From: Craspedostauros australis
Taxonomy: Eukaryota > Bacillariophyta > Bacillariophyceae > Mastogloiales > Achnanthaceae
Assembly (NCBI GenBank): GCA_026770025.1
Contig: JAMXDE010000014.1
Location: forward strand, 1,674,001 to 1,738,000
DNA: 64,000 bases
Direction: 5' to 3'
The notes beneath the pieces were generated by a model. That model was not told where the DNA came from. It saw only the letters and a list, made by a program, of their open reading frames with translations, and ran no database searches. How positions within the stretch are numbered: position 1 is the first letter of the stretch; each line of letters opens with the position of its first letter. This document shows, piece by piece, positions 45,906 to 56,916 of this stretch. Position numbers and translations under genes: made by a program.

Positions 45906-46703
45906 ATGAAGGAGAGGAGGACCTGCTGCAGCTGCGATGAGTGCAACTGCGGTCCGAATTGCAAGTGCTCAGAAATGCTGTGTCGCTGTGAAGCGTCGAG
46001 CGTCCTGAACAGCCTGGGGATTTCGGGCGGTGGCACTCTTGCAGGAGTGCCATCGAACAGCTCCTCCAAACCAAGCTGTTGCGGATCCAAGAAGAAACAG
46101 AAGAAAAAGGATGAGGCAGCACCAAACACGGTGGCAGATGCGACAGACAAGGAGAAGCAGCAACAGAAGTACGATGATGGGAGCAACACAAGCGATGCTG
46201 TGGATGTATTCTCTCCTACAAAGGCGGCAGTCAATGCCATGATTGTTGCCAAATGGAGGGTGGAAGATATCATGGACGCAACGAAGCAGAAAGTGAAGGG
46301 ATTGTTCGAGGACTCGCAGCATCTGGAGATTGATGACTTCCTTGGGATGGCCCGTGGCTTGGTGCGCGGTCATGACCATGCCCAGCAACTCTGCGATCGC
46401 ATGAACGCCATTGGGGTGAAGGCGGTGCTGGACTTCGTGGAGGATCCCAGCGAACGCAGCCAGAGGGAGGACGATTTGCGCGCGACGAACTTGAGTGATG
46501 CCTTCGTTGCGACCGCAGCAGCAACAACTGATGGTCATGGAGGGACACGATCTCTCCAAACCAACGGTGCAAACAAGTTTGAACAGGTGCAAACAGGGGC
46601 GCTGTTGCGAATCCAGACATCCTGTCTTCCTACCGTACAGACAAACAGACGACCAGGCATTCGTGGCCACAAACAACAAAAGGAAATCGAGCAAATTCAC
46701 TAA
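45906..46703 (+). CDS. Metallothionein-like Cys-cluster protein; 3' end altered by a transposon
   Basis: 265 residues from MKERRTCCSCDECNCGP. Residues 7-28 hold eight cysteines as CC.C..C.C...C.C and continue CRC, a metallothionein-like metal-thiolate pattern. A CCGS pair follows at about 58. Then come a lysine-rich linker and a probably helical region (AVNAMIVAKWRVEDIMDATKQ; LEIDDFLGMARGLVRGHDHAQQLCDRMNAIGVKAVLDFVED). I do not recognise that second half. The last four codons (EQIH) and the stop come from the MULE insertion. Without it the frame would run 27 codons further as a Gln/Pro/Thr-rich tail. The next gene on the same strand beyond the insertion is a copper ATPase, so a metal buffering or sensing role is a reasonable inference. 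Confidence 0.65.
   Translation: MKERRTCCSCDECNCGPNCKCSEMLCRCEASSVLNSLGISGGGTLAGVPSNSSSKPSCCGSKKKQKKKDEAAPNTVADATDKEKQQQKYDDGSNTSDAVDVFSPTKAAVNAMIVAKWRVEDIMDATKQKVKGLFEDSQHLEIDDFLGMARGLVRGHDHAQQLCDRMNAIGVKAVLDFVEDPSERSQREDDLRATNLSDAFVATAAATTDGHGGTRSLQTNGANKFEQVQTGALLRIQTSCLPTVQTNRRPGIRGHKQQKEIEQIH
46679..46688 (+). repeat. 10-bp target-site duplication, left copy
   Basis: AAAGGAAATC, identical to 50982-50991. It lies inside the metallothionein-like ORF. Confidence 0.85.
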
Positions 46704-46708
46704 CCAGG

Positions 46709-46746
46709 TCGTTTTTGTTGGCAAAGTTCACTAACCAGGTCGTTTT
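46709..46746 (+). repeat. MULE inner inverted repeat, left
   Basis: TCGTTTTTGTTGGCAAAGT then (T)CACTAACCAGGTCGTTTT pairs with 49822-49859 with one mismatch in 38. At the left only, the TTCACTAACCAGGTCGTTTT part is present twice in tandem, 31 bp apart. Confidence 0.9.
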
Positions 46747-47057
46747 GGTATTGGCCAATCACAATGGCCAGCCTTTTGGCCGGCGTGTCTCTGTGACAAC
46801 TGCGAAAATAATATTTTAGCCACGACGCCAACAAAACAAACATTTCTCATGATCGGGTGGGAAGCAAGTATGATGGAGGCACACATGCCCATGTGGGCTC
46901 ACATTTGTTCTTCTTACTCACAGATGTCCACCTATACAAAAGCCAACAAGTGCCTATTCAACAGTATTATGTCAATTTTAGATCTTGTATACTAGTATTC
47001 TGGAAGGCTGCCTGCCAGTTCATCAATCACTTTGGGCATGATCTTGTCCACCTTCTT

Positions 47058-48923
47058 TCATTTCTTCTCCACAAGAACCATTGGCATTGGCTTTGGGCAG
47101 GCCTGCAGAAAGTGCCCACGTTGGCCACAGCCTGGACAGATACGCACACCAGTCTTCGTACTTGACGATCGTGCACCGTTGTTGGTCTTCCAACGCTTCC
47201 GTCCGGGCTTCCCCACGATTCGCATTGGTGCCAACTCTTCCTCCACAAGATCATTTCTCATCACCCTGGCCCTTTTGATGTCCATGCTTTTCTTGCCATG
47301 CTGTTCCATCCACGTAGTAGTGTGCCATGCCTTGTCGTACCAGCCAATGTTGAGGATGTCAAAGACGCCAGGTTGGACATTCTTGAGGAGCGTCGGGGCC
47401 TTGCGGAGCACTGCAGCAACGTGCCTGCAGGGTCTTTTGTACTCCCATGGGACATTGCAGGTGCAGGTCATGGCGAAGTCAGAAGTTACCGTGACGGTCC
47501 CGGAAACGGTTGGATTCTTCGCGAGCATGACACTTGCGTTGATTGCGGAGCCGTGCACAGTATTCACTTCCACGTTCAGTTTCCCACAGTTCTCCACACA
47601 AGAAGTCATGTCTTGAAGGCAGCGAGGTGTCAAGACATTTCCAGATTCGAAGCACTCCGTGGCCTTTGTCGCTTTGTCAATGCGCTTGTCCGCCATATAC
47701 TTAAGGGTTGCTGCCACCAGGTTGCAGATTGGCAGGCTTCTGATCTCTCCAATGGCTGAGTTAGCTTGCTCGCATGAATTGGAGGTGACAACGCCCAAAC
47801 AGAGTTGGTTAGGTTCACAAAGCAGCAGGTGGGTGAGACACTTTGTGCGCCGATGACAAAGCCACTCGTGCAGCTTCGGATTCTGTTGTTGCACCTTGCT
47901 GAGGTAGAAATCTGCCAAATTCTTGCTGTAGGCATACACGGCTTTCTGGAGGAGGCTTTTCTGCTCTGGAGTCATCTTCAGTTGCTTGTTCGCCATGGCG
48001 TTCTTTTGGAGGATGTGATACATGCAACGTGTGTGAGGAACGCCTCATTCGCTCAATAATGTCTGGACATTCGTGCTCTCAAGCCCTTTTGCACCATCAC
48101 TCATCAGCATCCGCACAGTTGGAAAGCTTTCTTTCACTTGCGAAAGGAACCAATCCCAGTCATTGGCTGATTCCACTGGCATGATGCCGAACGCAAGGAT
48201 GACCAGCTGACGATTGGCATCATATGTGGTGAGAAGGCACAAGTAGCCTTTTGCTGCAGAGCGAAGGTGAGCTGCATCCACACACACCATCCCATCAAAA
48301 TGATGGAACGTCTTAATGCTCCCACCAGGAGCGCAAAAGATTCGGCGCAATTGATGCCAAACAGCAACCTTGGAATCATCTTGTGCCAGAATTGTCTCTA
48401 CCTTGTATACTCCTTCGGCATCATTGACGGCCAGTGCAGCCATGTAAGACTTGATTAGACGGCACTGGGCAAGGTGTTTCTTGATGGTAATCCCCTTCTC
48501 TTTGATGATGTTGTAGAGCTGTCCCTTTTTCAGGGTGACGGACAATTCCTCCTGCAGCATGTCCCCCAATTGCTTGCAGGCACCTGCCGCCGGTACCTGG
48601 TAGTTGCCAATGATGTTGGTGATCTCACAAAGGACTGCTGTCTTATATGCCCTCTGACGCGTGCAAGGGCCCAGACAGTTGTGACCAACAAATTCGGTGA
48701 TCTTGATTGCTGTCCCAGCAAGACGCGCACGGCATTGGAAGGGGCAGTCCTTACTGACAGAGCACACCAACTTCATGGACGTACCAGACCTATCGAGGAC
48801 AACGTAGCCAGCACCAACCGACCAGCAATGACACAAGACAGCTGCAGCTACATGTGTGAAGCCCACTCCTTCTTTGGTTGCTCTCTTGGCAAGGGTGATG
48901 AATGATTTTCCGTTGCTAGACAT
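47058..48923 (-). pseudogene. MULE transposase with one in-frame TGA
   Basis: One frame from the ATG at 48923 to 47058 is interrupted only by TGA at 48045-48047. First part: N-terminal zinc-binding-like region (CPFQCRARL...GHNC), then FHHFDGMVCVDAAHLRSA with the first Asp, LAFGIMPVESANDWDWFL with a conserved Glu-W region, and MLMSDGAKGL with the second Asp. Immediately beyond the stop the MULE motif continues in frame as GVPHTRCMYHILQKN, then a SWIM zinc finger (CTCNVPWEYKRPCRH) and a C-terminal CCHC knuckle (CPGCGQRGHFLQACPK). About 620 codons in all. The stop may be a C-to-T change of an Arg codon, a sequencing error, or readthrough. Family is MULE/FAR1-type. Confidence 0.9.
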
Positions 48924-49821
48924 GATGAGAGTTGTTTGTATGATGTATGTTGATGGATGTGATGGCTTCTACTCTGTGTTTTATGACATACGAGTTACAA
49001 ACAGAGGTTGTCATTCCTTGGGAAGCATCACACCATTCCTATTCGATGCTGTGTACATCCATTGTACATCTGTTGCTCCGAATGGCCACTGCATACCAGC
49101 GGACAAGTTATTCGCATCCGACTGCGAAGCTCAGAGACTATTTGTACTTGCGTGGATCAACCGCATTGCGTACCACAGCCTCATCATGTTTGTCGTGCAC
49201 GTCATTGCAAGCGAACAACTAGTCCACCAGCATGTACAGCATCCAATGAGGGATCCAATGCTGATAGACTCATGTGAATGCACGCCATCCATCTGAGCCT
49301 CCCGATGTTCCCACACTGGTGAGTTCGAACTCGCGCAACATCGAATCACAGTTGAATGTCATCAACCATTACCTCCTATCATGATTCCGTTTGGTTCCAT
49401 TGCTGTTGCTGAGTCTAGTTGTTCGGAATATGAGTGCAAGATCAGACCAAATATAGCGCATCGACCACAGAGTTGGATTGTGGTGATCTTGCTCCATCCG
49501 CAATGGGTCCCGGAATACAATTTGTCGGTCCCTGTGTGTCGCGACTTGCCATGACTAAATGTAATCTGATCCTCCTTGTAATTGGATCTGGACCGTTCCA
49601 AGGTGGGTACATGCCAATGGCTGATGTGAGTATGCAATTGATAATAGCTGGTTGGACCCTCTGCTCAACAGGATTCACCGACAACATCATCAACTAGACT
49701 AATTTCCAATGTTTTGCAGGGAAATGGTTGATGTGTTGACTTTGTGGCTAAATTATTATTTTCGAGCCTGTCGCAGCGATACGCCAGCCATTTCATTGAT
49801 CCAATCATCGTGTCAGGAACA

Positions 49822-49859
49822 AAAACGACCTGGTTAGTGGACTTTGCCAACAAAAACGA
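49822..49859 (-). repeat. MULE inner inverted repeat, right
   Basis: Inverted partner of 46709-46746. It abuts the palindrome at 49857-49883. Confidence 0.9.
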
Positions 49860-49883
49860 TAGGCCTCTAGTAGAGGCCTATCG
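49857..49883 (+). repeat. Perfect palindrome at the internal junction
   Basis: CGATAGGCCTCTA, a central G, then TAGAGGCCTATCG. It joins the right arm of the transposase module to the left arm of the 1.1-kb block, as in a head-to-head junction. Confidence 0.9.
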
Positions 49884-50973
49884 CATTTCACATTGGGAGT
49901 CTCACGGTACAAAATAACCTGATATTGACATTTTTAGAGGGGCAACATGCGAACTTCCCCCTCGGAAAGTGAAACTCGATTTCGTTTTAGGAGCCAAAAA
50001 CACAATTGAGTTGCACATTGCAGTCCCGGCAAGCCAAGCTTCCACGTGTTGGAACGAAACCAATGGCCAATCAGTTCTCTTCATTCGCAGCAATGTTGAG
50101 TCGTCCTTGTCGTGCTGATGATAGTTTTTTAGATGCTAGTGATGATGAAACTAGCATTCCGAATGAGGGGTGCATGGAGCGATAGAGAGCGATTACGATG
50201 TCGAATATGCCTGTAAGCTTCACATATGATATCTGCGCGCAAGAATCAAAGGACCCCTTCATGATCCAGCTGAGGAATCTTTGCTCATATCCTATTTCAC
50301 CCGATACAACATCCGCAGCGTGTTCCTGATGCTCTGAGGACTAGTGTTGTCAGATACGACCAGGGACTTCTACCAACGCGCATTTTGCATCCTTTGGAGA
50401 TCCTGACTGCCATATCGGAAGTCGTTGGTGGTCTCCAACCAACCCAACATGCAATCGCAATAGTTCTGTGTAGACTGCGTGAAGAGCTTCTATTGGACAA
50501 CAAACTGCTGATCTATCTCCATGATACGGTGATCAAGAGGTCTCTGTCGTCGATATGGGCAACAGAGCCTTGAATAAGCCATGAATTATCAGGGACAAAA
50601 TGCTTGCGCATATGTTACCGGACCTCTGTTAGTGGCAAAGTTGAGACAGAAGAGATGGCAACGAAACACTCACACCAGGAAGTTCCTAAGAGGAGAAATA
50701 GGGATTTGCGTTGCGTGCAACTCAGAGCACACCCACTAACGATCCCACCATCCTTTGGTCTCAACAAGTCAAGCGATAACCTGCAACGAAGCATTCAGAT
50801 CATAACAGCCTAAATTCGAACTCTATTCTACAGAAGAGAAGCCAATTCAGTCATGTTGGTCGTCTTTGTGTGTAGGTCACGAACGAGTCACGAGTACCAA
50901 TGCGAAATCCAAACGTGAGTGCCACATGTGACATGAACACAGGGGTGTGAATGTGAAATGCGATAGGCCTCTA
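49871..50973. repeat. 1.1-kb block with perfect 24-bp inverted ends
   Basis: TAGAGGCCTATCGCATTTCA (49871-49890, continuing to 49894) is perfectly inverted at 50950-50973. The interior has only short ORFs without recognisable domains. It could be a non-autonomous element captured by the MULE, or the right half of a MULE whose left arm was replaced. Confidence 0.8.
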
Positions 50974-50981
50974 ATTTGCTC

Positions 50982-50991
50982 AAAGGAAATC
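50982..50991 (+). repeat. 10-bp target-site duplication, right copy
   Basis: AAAGGAAATC immediately after the terminal AATTTGCTC. Confidence 0.85.
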
Positions 50992-51143
50992 CAACAGCAA
51001 CAACCTCCACCAAACAAAACGACGAAACAACGACAACAAACACAATCAAGAAACCAGACACAAAACGTAAATTGAATAATCCCAACGAGTAACAACAAAT
51101 CCTTTGTCCCACCCCAAGTACTGCTTTCGTGCAAGGTGTCTTC

Positions 51144-54100
51144 ATGAGACCCTGTGGAAGCGTACAGCAGGTGTGGAATCAACAGGCGCAGGGGCAAGTA
51201 CCGCGGTCGTTGGTGCTGCCAGCGTCGAATTCCAACTATGTGGACCCATTAGCCAATCCCAGCCAAAACGGCGACGACGTTGAATCGCAGTCGAATAATT
51301 CTGGACCGTTCCACCATCGAGCAACCGGAGCGGCAACGACGTCCACATCGACAATGGCAACGTCGATGACGGATTCAACTTCATCGCTGCCGCGCTTCAA
51401 CAATGAACGCACGGTGGGGTTCAGCATCGATGGGATGTCGTGCACAATGTGCAGCAACGCCATTCAGAAGGCCGTGTCTGGAATTCCCGGGGTGCTTGAG
51501 GCATCGGTCATGCTGGCCACCGATTCTGCGATCGTCAAGTTCATCGAAAGTGCAACTTGCAACGTGAATATCATCAAGACCTGCATCGAGGACATTGGAT
51601 ACACCGTCGTCGACACTATCATGTCCAATGGAACGAACAAATCGACATCGCCGTCATCCAGCGCATCGTCCTCTCGCTTCTTCACGACCACCCAAGCGCC
51701 ACCAACGAACAAGGTGGTGGATCTCGTCATTGAAGGCATGAGCTGCACGATGTGCACAACGACGGTGCGCAATGCTCTGCTGGCCGTGGACGGTGTCGAA
51801 ACGATAGACGTCAGCCTGGCGACGAACACAGCGCGCGTGACCTGCGCCATCACCACGCCCAATGAAATGTTGAAGGAGGAGGTGACAGATGTTGGGTTTA
51901 CTGTGACGGAAGTTGCGACGGTCTCCACAGGCCACGCAGAGCAGTCAGCAGCTGATGCCGAACTGCCATCAGATGAAAGGCTGCAACGTTTGCTCGAGCG
52001 CCAGCAAAAGAACGTGAACGCGAAGAAGCACGCCTTTGTGTGGAGTCTGCTTGGCACGCTGCCGATCCTCACCCTCACCATGATCCTGCCCAATGTTCTG
52101 CCAGCATCGAACGCGGTGCAGCAGTTCCTGTCGCAGGAAGTGCAGATCGGGTCCCATTCGTTCATCCTCGAGGCTCTCATCCTGTGCGCACTCTGCACGC
52201 CTGTGCAATTCGGATCGGGCTTCACGTTCCTCAAGTCGTCCTACTACGGAATCTTTGTGCACTCCGTTCTTGGCATGGATGTGCTGGTCGCCCTCGGCAC
52301 CCTGTCATCCTACGTGTATGCCACCATGGCGCTCTTCGACGGAACGCACGAGTACCACTTCTTCGAAACTTCGGCAGTCCTGATCTGTTTCGTGCTGCTC
52401 GGGAAGTGGATGAATGCGTTGGCTGTGCGACGGACCAGCGAGGCCTTGACGCAGCTCATGAGGTTGCAAGCCAAGACGGCCATACGCATCACCAGCAAGC
52501 AGGACATGGCAACATGGGATCCCATGGCGCATGGATACCAAGAGGAGATTGTTGGAATCGAGCACGTGCGACCTGGAGATGTCATCAAGGTGCTGAAGGG
52601 CGCATCAATTCCAGCCGACGGAGTGCTGAAGTTCGGCGAGATGAGCGTCGACGAGAGCATGATCACCGGCGAGTCGGTGCCTGTCCTCAAGATGCCGGGC
52701 TCCATCGCTTTGGGAGGCACCGTGTGTGTCGAGACGGGGTCGGGATCTTTGGACAATCCATCCGATTCAACGGGCCTTTCCGCCGGTGCGTTCGTTCAGG
52801 TCACAGGCGTCGGTGCTTCCACCGCGCTATCCAAGATCATCGAACTCGTCCAGAACGCACAAAGCCGACAGGTCCCCATCCAATCCTTCGCGGACACCAT
52901 CGCATCGTACTTTGTGCCATCCATCGTGGCGATCTCTCTGTTGACGTACATGGTCTGGTATGGTCTCTGCAGCAGTACTGTCGTACCTGCCTCGTGGTAC
53001 GAAGGCGAAACGCCCATGACCTTCAGTCTCATGTTTGCCATCGCGTGTCTGGTGATCAGCTGTCCCTGCGCATTGGGTCTCGCCACTCCCACGGCTGTGA
53101 TGGGTAAGTCCTGTTTGAGTGCGACAACGCGCACGAGCCTGTGCTTCAGCACGAGTGCATACAAGGATTCTTTACAGAGTCCTGCTTGTACGTCTGTGTC
53201 TTGTGCTTGGAATTTTGATGTTGAATGAAATTCTCACCATTACTTTTCTCGCACGTTACGGTGACCTGCATTCATTTATTTTCATTTTGCGACAACCCAT
53301 ACAACCTTGCCAAACAAACAGTCGGAACGGGTGTGGGAGCGCAGCATGGCATCCTCATGAAGGGTGGCGAAACGCTGGAGGTCGCAAGCAAGGTGGATGC
53401 CGTCGTCTTCGACAAGACAGGAACGTTGACGAAAGGGAAACCGACCATGGTCAATTTTGTGCGCATCGTCGAGGATACTCGCCTCGACAGCATCAACGCG
53501 GACATCGATGGCGATGGCAAGTTGCTCGATGAGTACATCCTGTGGCTGCTGGGGTCGTTGGAGCGTAACTCCGAACACCCGCTCGCGGCTGCTGTCGTCG
53601 AGTACGCTGAACGTGCATTGAAATCATCCAATTTGAAACAGACTGAGTTTGGCCATCCGTCCGACTTCCAAGCCCTTACCGGGCGTGGAGCAACGGGGAG
53701 GGTCGCGGGTGCTGTCACAGTATCAGCGGGCAACCGTGCCTTCATGAGACATCTGGGCATCGCATTGACATCGAAGGCAGAAGAGACCATGCAGACGTTG
53801 GAGCGCAGTGGCAAGACGGCCATTCTTGCCGCGGTGAATCAGCAGGTATGCGCAGTGCTCGGCATTGCCGATCAGCTGAAGCCAGATGCATCTGCCTCCA
53901 TCTCCCATCTGCGCAACAGCGGCATCGATGTGTGGATGGTGACCGGTGACAACCGCCTGACCGCCCATTCGATCGCGCAGCAGCTGAATTTGCCAACCAA
54001 TCGGGTTATCGCTGAGGCATTGCCCCTCGCCAAAGTGCAACAAGTCAAGCGTTTGCAGTCGCAGGGCCACGTTGTGGCCATGGTGGGAGACGGTGTGAAC

Positions 54101-54755
54101 GATTCCCCCGCACTCGCAGAATCGGACGTGGGCATGAGTGTGGGCACTGGGGCGGAGATCGCTGCGGAGGCATCGGACATTGTTCTGGTCCGTGGCAACG
54201 TCACGGATGTTTGCTGTGCTCTGCATCTGAGCCGCGTGATCTTTCGAAGAATCAAGGTGCGTTTCGTTTTCATTTTCGCGATGTGGTGCAGTACTGCGCA
54301 GAGTAGTGCAGTGCGACAGCGCAATGATTTCAATGTGCATCAATTAAATTCTCACCAATCCACGCTTTCCACGACGTGATCAATCAATGATCTCGCTCCA
54401 CTCCATCCTGTGCACCATACCACGCGAACATTCGACGAACATGCAGTTGAATCTGCTGCTATCGTTGGTGTACAACGCACTCGCAGTGCCAATCGCCGCA
54501 GGAGTGTTCTATCCGTTGGTGCGCACGAGGCTGCCACCGACCGTCGCAGCGTTGGCCATGGCCCTGAGTTCCGTGAGCGTGGTCCTGAGCAGCGTCTCGC
54601 TGAAGCTGTATCGGCCACCTCGCATCGCAGGAACAGGAACGGCAGTTGCCAATACTGCAGGAATCCCCTCGCCGCAACGGCAAGACAACGACCTCACGGA
54701 GCCATTGCTACCATCTCCTGCACCAGAAGCGTCTCCCGGCATTGAGAATGTTTGA
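51144..54755 (+). CDS. Copper-transporting P1B-type ATPase
   Basis: Pumps copper across membranes using ATP. Three exons (51144-53103, 53322-54256, 54447-54755) total 3204 nt, 1067 aa. Introns are GTAAGT...AACAG and GTGCGT...TGCAG. Start MRPCGSVQQV; the upstream frame only offers GTG. Two N-terminal HMA domains each carry GMSCTMC (97-103 and 198-204). Eight TM helices are expected. CPC at 640-642 (SCPCALGLATPT) defines copper specificity. Other motifs: phosphorylation DKTGT at 684-688, actuator ITGESVPV, SEHPL, and GDGVNDSPAL. The last exon gives LNLLLSLVYNALAVPIAAG, TM7-8, and a short tail with a dileucine-like EPLLPS. Length and layout match ATP7/RAN1-type pumps. The neighbouring metallothionein-like gene supports a metal theme. 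Confidence 0.95.
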
Positions 54756-55360
54756 AAAAGTACAGATTAGTCGCATTTTATGCATTAATCTTATCCACAT
54801 AGTTCGATGCTGATAGCACTGCTGTCAATCGCATTCGCGAAAGAGACGCCTTGCAACAATCCTTGTACCTTGGCAAGTCCTACACTTGGATTCATAGCAC
54901 TCCGATTAGTCAGATGAAGAGACATTTTTTGGTTTGCGGTCTTTGTTGTTGCGGACTTCATTTGTTCGTGTTTTGTTGACCGTAGACGTGTGCCTTTCGT
55001 GTTGTTGTTGGCAACAGCAATGCGCGAAGAAATGCCAACAAGGAAACAAGGGGAGCGACTTTCTCTGACCAAAACCAACACCGGTCAAGGGGGACGAACG
55101 AACCGGCACAAAGATCGAGTTCTGCGTCGATTCATCCCTTTGGCTTCCATCGCATTGAACTGCTGCGATTGATCTGTTACGATACACTTCCATCCACAGC
55201 AGAGTACTCTCTCTAGTTACTGCATCATCAGTTGAATTGCAACCACAGCAACAGCAACAACAACAAGAAGCACTGCCATTCCGCTCCAATCTGCCACCAC
55301 CTCCGCCAACAACAACAACAACAACTACTACCACTACTACTACTACTACTACGAACAAAG
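54756..55360. other. Intergenic and 5' leader of TVP23
   Basis: No gene supported. It contains the (CAA)n(CTA)n microsatellite ending 9 bases before the start codon. Confidence 0.55.
55307..55352 (+). repeat. Compound microsatellite (CAA)n(CTA)n in a 5' leader
   Basis: CAA units pass into CTA/ACT units, directly upstream of the TVP23 ATG. Same compound motif as 14801-14892. Confidence 0.9.
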
Positions 55361-56152
55361 ATGGCCGCCCATGAATTGCACTTCTCCGTGTCTCAGAATG
55401 GAGTCGCGGATTCTGGCGCATTGCACGATGATCCGTCATTGCCCACCAGCATGCAGAACAGCATGCAAGGCAGCATGCAAGGCAGCATGCAAGGCAGCAT
55501 GCAAGGCAACATGCAGAGCAACGGCGGCGCATCGGGCAGCGACAGCGTCATGAACTACTTCCAGCAGTCGACGCATCCCACCGTCTGCCTCTTCCACGTG
55601 CTGTTCAAGGCCCTCGCGCTGACCATCTACCTCATGGGCAACAAGTTCGTCGACAAGAAGAATCCCGGCGGCGACCTCGTCACCGTCATCGTGGTGTGCA
55701 TCCTCCTGCTGGCGTTCGACTTCTGGACCGTCAAGAACGTCACGGGACGCCTGCTGGTCGGCCTGCGCTGGTGGAACAAGGTGGATGGCGAGACCACGCA
55801 GTGGGTCTTCGAGAGCGCCCAGAACCGCACGGCCAACAAGTTCGACGAGAACGTCTTCTGGACGGTGCTCTACGCCACGCCGGTCATCTGGGCCGTGCTG
55901 TCCGTCTTCGAGCTCTTCCGCGGCAACATCAGCTGGCTCATCATCAACATCATGGCGATCGGCATGTCGGGCGCTAACGTCTACGGTTACTACAAGTGCA
56001 GCTCCGACCAGAAGGCGAGATTCCAGCAGATGATGCAGGACGGTGCCAACCAAGGGGCCATGCACATGATGCGATCCGGATTGATGGGATTCATGACCGG
56101 CGGCAACAACAACAACCAGGCTCAGCCGCAGCAGCAGCAACAGTTTACGTAG
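55361..56152 (+). CDS. TVP23: TVP23/FAM18-family Golgi membrane protein
   Basis: 263 residues from MAAHELHFSVSQNG, in strong start context (AAAGATGG). Residues 30-55 contain four or five MQGS-type tetrapeptides from a 12-bp repeat. The family core begins STHPTVCLFHVLFKALALTIYL (TM1). TM2 is VTVIVVCILLLAFDFW, followed by the hallmark VKNVTGRLLVGLRWWN, then W.FES....N..D...FW and paired TMs (FWTVLYATPVIWAVLSVFEL; LIINIMAIGMSGANVYGY). The tail is Met/Gln/Asn-rich. TVP23 acts in late Golgi vesicle traffic with YIPF partners in yeast. Intron-free here. Confidence 0.95.
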   Translation: MAAHELHFSVSQNGVADSGALHDDPSLPTSMQNSMQGSMQGSMQGSMQGNMQSNGGASGSDSVMNYFQQSTHPTVCLFHVLFKALALTIYLMGNKFVDKKNPGGDLVTVIVVCILLLAFDFWTVKNVTGRLLVGLRWWNKVDGETTQWVFESAQNRTANKFDENVFWTVLYATPVIWAVLSVFELFRGNISWLIINIMAIGMSGANVYGYYKCSSDQKARFQQMMQDGANQGAMHMMRSGLMGFMTGGNNNNQAQPQQQQQFT

Positions 56153-56764
56153 ACAAGCAGACAGCACACAACAGACACCAGAGCAGTACTCGTATTGAGT
56201 GGCATGCGAGTCGCATGGCGATGGAGCGAGCAAATTGACTGTCGCAGATCTAGAGAAGACTTGCACACTATGCCACAGATGATGACTTTTACATCGAATG
56301 TGCACAGTACGAGCATAGTACGAGCATAGTACAACCAGTACTCTAGTCGTACGCGCATTCTATTACTTCATATAATATAATGTAATCGATCCTCCAAGTA
56401 CTCCATTGCACAAATGTCTACTCCAGAGACGAAATCAGTCTCGCTCATTCGAAGGCGTATCTATCATACCAATGCAGTCTCAAATCAGCAGCTTGTCAGT
56501 ACGTTGTGTGCATATTCGTCTCTCCTCCTGGTTGCCGACCATTGGAGTACTCGCACAACACTCAACTTGTAATCATGATTTGCCCCAAGACTTGTTCGTC
56601 CACGACAACAGTATGGTACATTGATCAGCGTACTCCGAGCAAAGTAGCCTTGTTGCAATAATATGCGCAAATCTTAACGTAAAGAGGAATGTACGTTGCG
56701 TGCTCTCTGGAAAGTACTATTGTACAATACAATGCATGGGGCACGCTGTAGGACGATATGCTGT

Positions 56765-56796
<32 letters not shown>

Positions 56797-56916
56797 GTGT
56801 TGTCAATGTCGCTGAATCTTGCGTGGAGTACAGCGTTGCAAACTCCGGGAGCGCCTGAAAAAGGAACCGCAGGACCAGGTCCACACCAGTCACAGACATG
56901 ATCGATGTTGTCTGGC
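56153..56916. other. Intergenic, no gene seen
   Basis: 764 bp between the convergent TVP23 and GPI-like genes. It carries ACGAGCATAGT repeats (about 56310-56335) and a (GCT)n run near 56762-56795 close to the end of the minus-strand gene. Confidence 0.5.

Larger units (their letters stand above)
46689..50981. mobile_element. Mutator-like (MULE) insertion, 4293 bp
   Basis: Perfect 10-bp direct repeats AAAGGAAATC flank it (46679-46688 and 50982-50991). Its outermost bases are an inverted 9-mer, GAGCAAATT / AATTTGCTC; Mutator termini often start GAG..AATT. Inside are two nested inverted pairs: a 38-bp pair (46709-46746 with 49822-49859) around the transposase, and a 24-bp pair (49871-49894 with 50950-50973) around a 1.1-kb non-coding block. 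The 9-10-bp duplication, the transposase and the termini all fit MULE. The internal structure suggests a rearranged or composite element. Confidence 0.88.

Noticed and set aside
46689-46697. GAGCAAATT as a target duplication of the MULE
   Set aside because: Its right-hand partner is the reverse complement, so it is a terminal inverted repeat; the direct repeat is the neighbouring AAAGGAAATC.
52040-53107. 355-codon + strand ORF overlapping the copper ATPase
   Set aside because: Shadow frame of a well-conserved P-type ATPase exon.
54387-54446. ATG-started extension before the last copper ATPase exon (MISLHSILC)
   Set aside because: It lies in the intron. The splice at TGCAG (54446) restores TM7 in frame with IK-LNLLLSLVYN.
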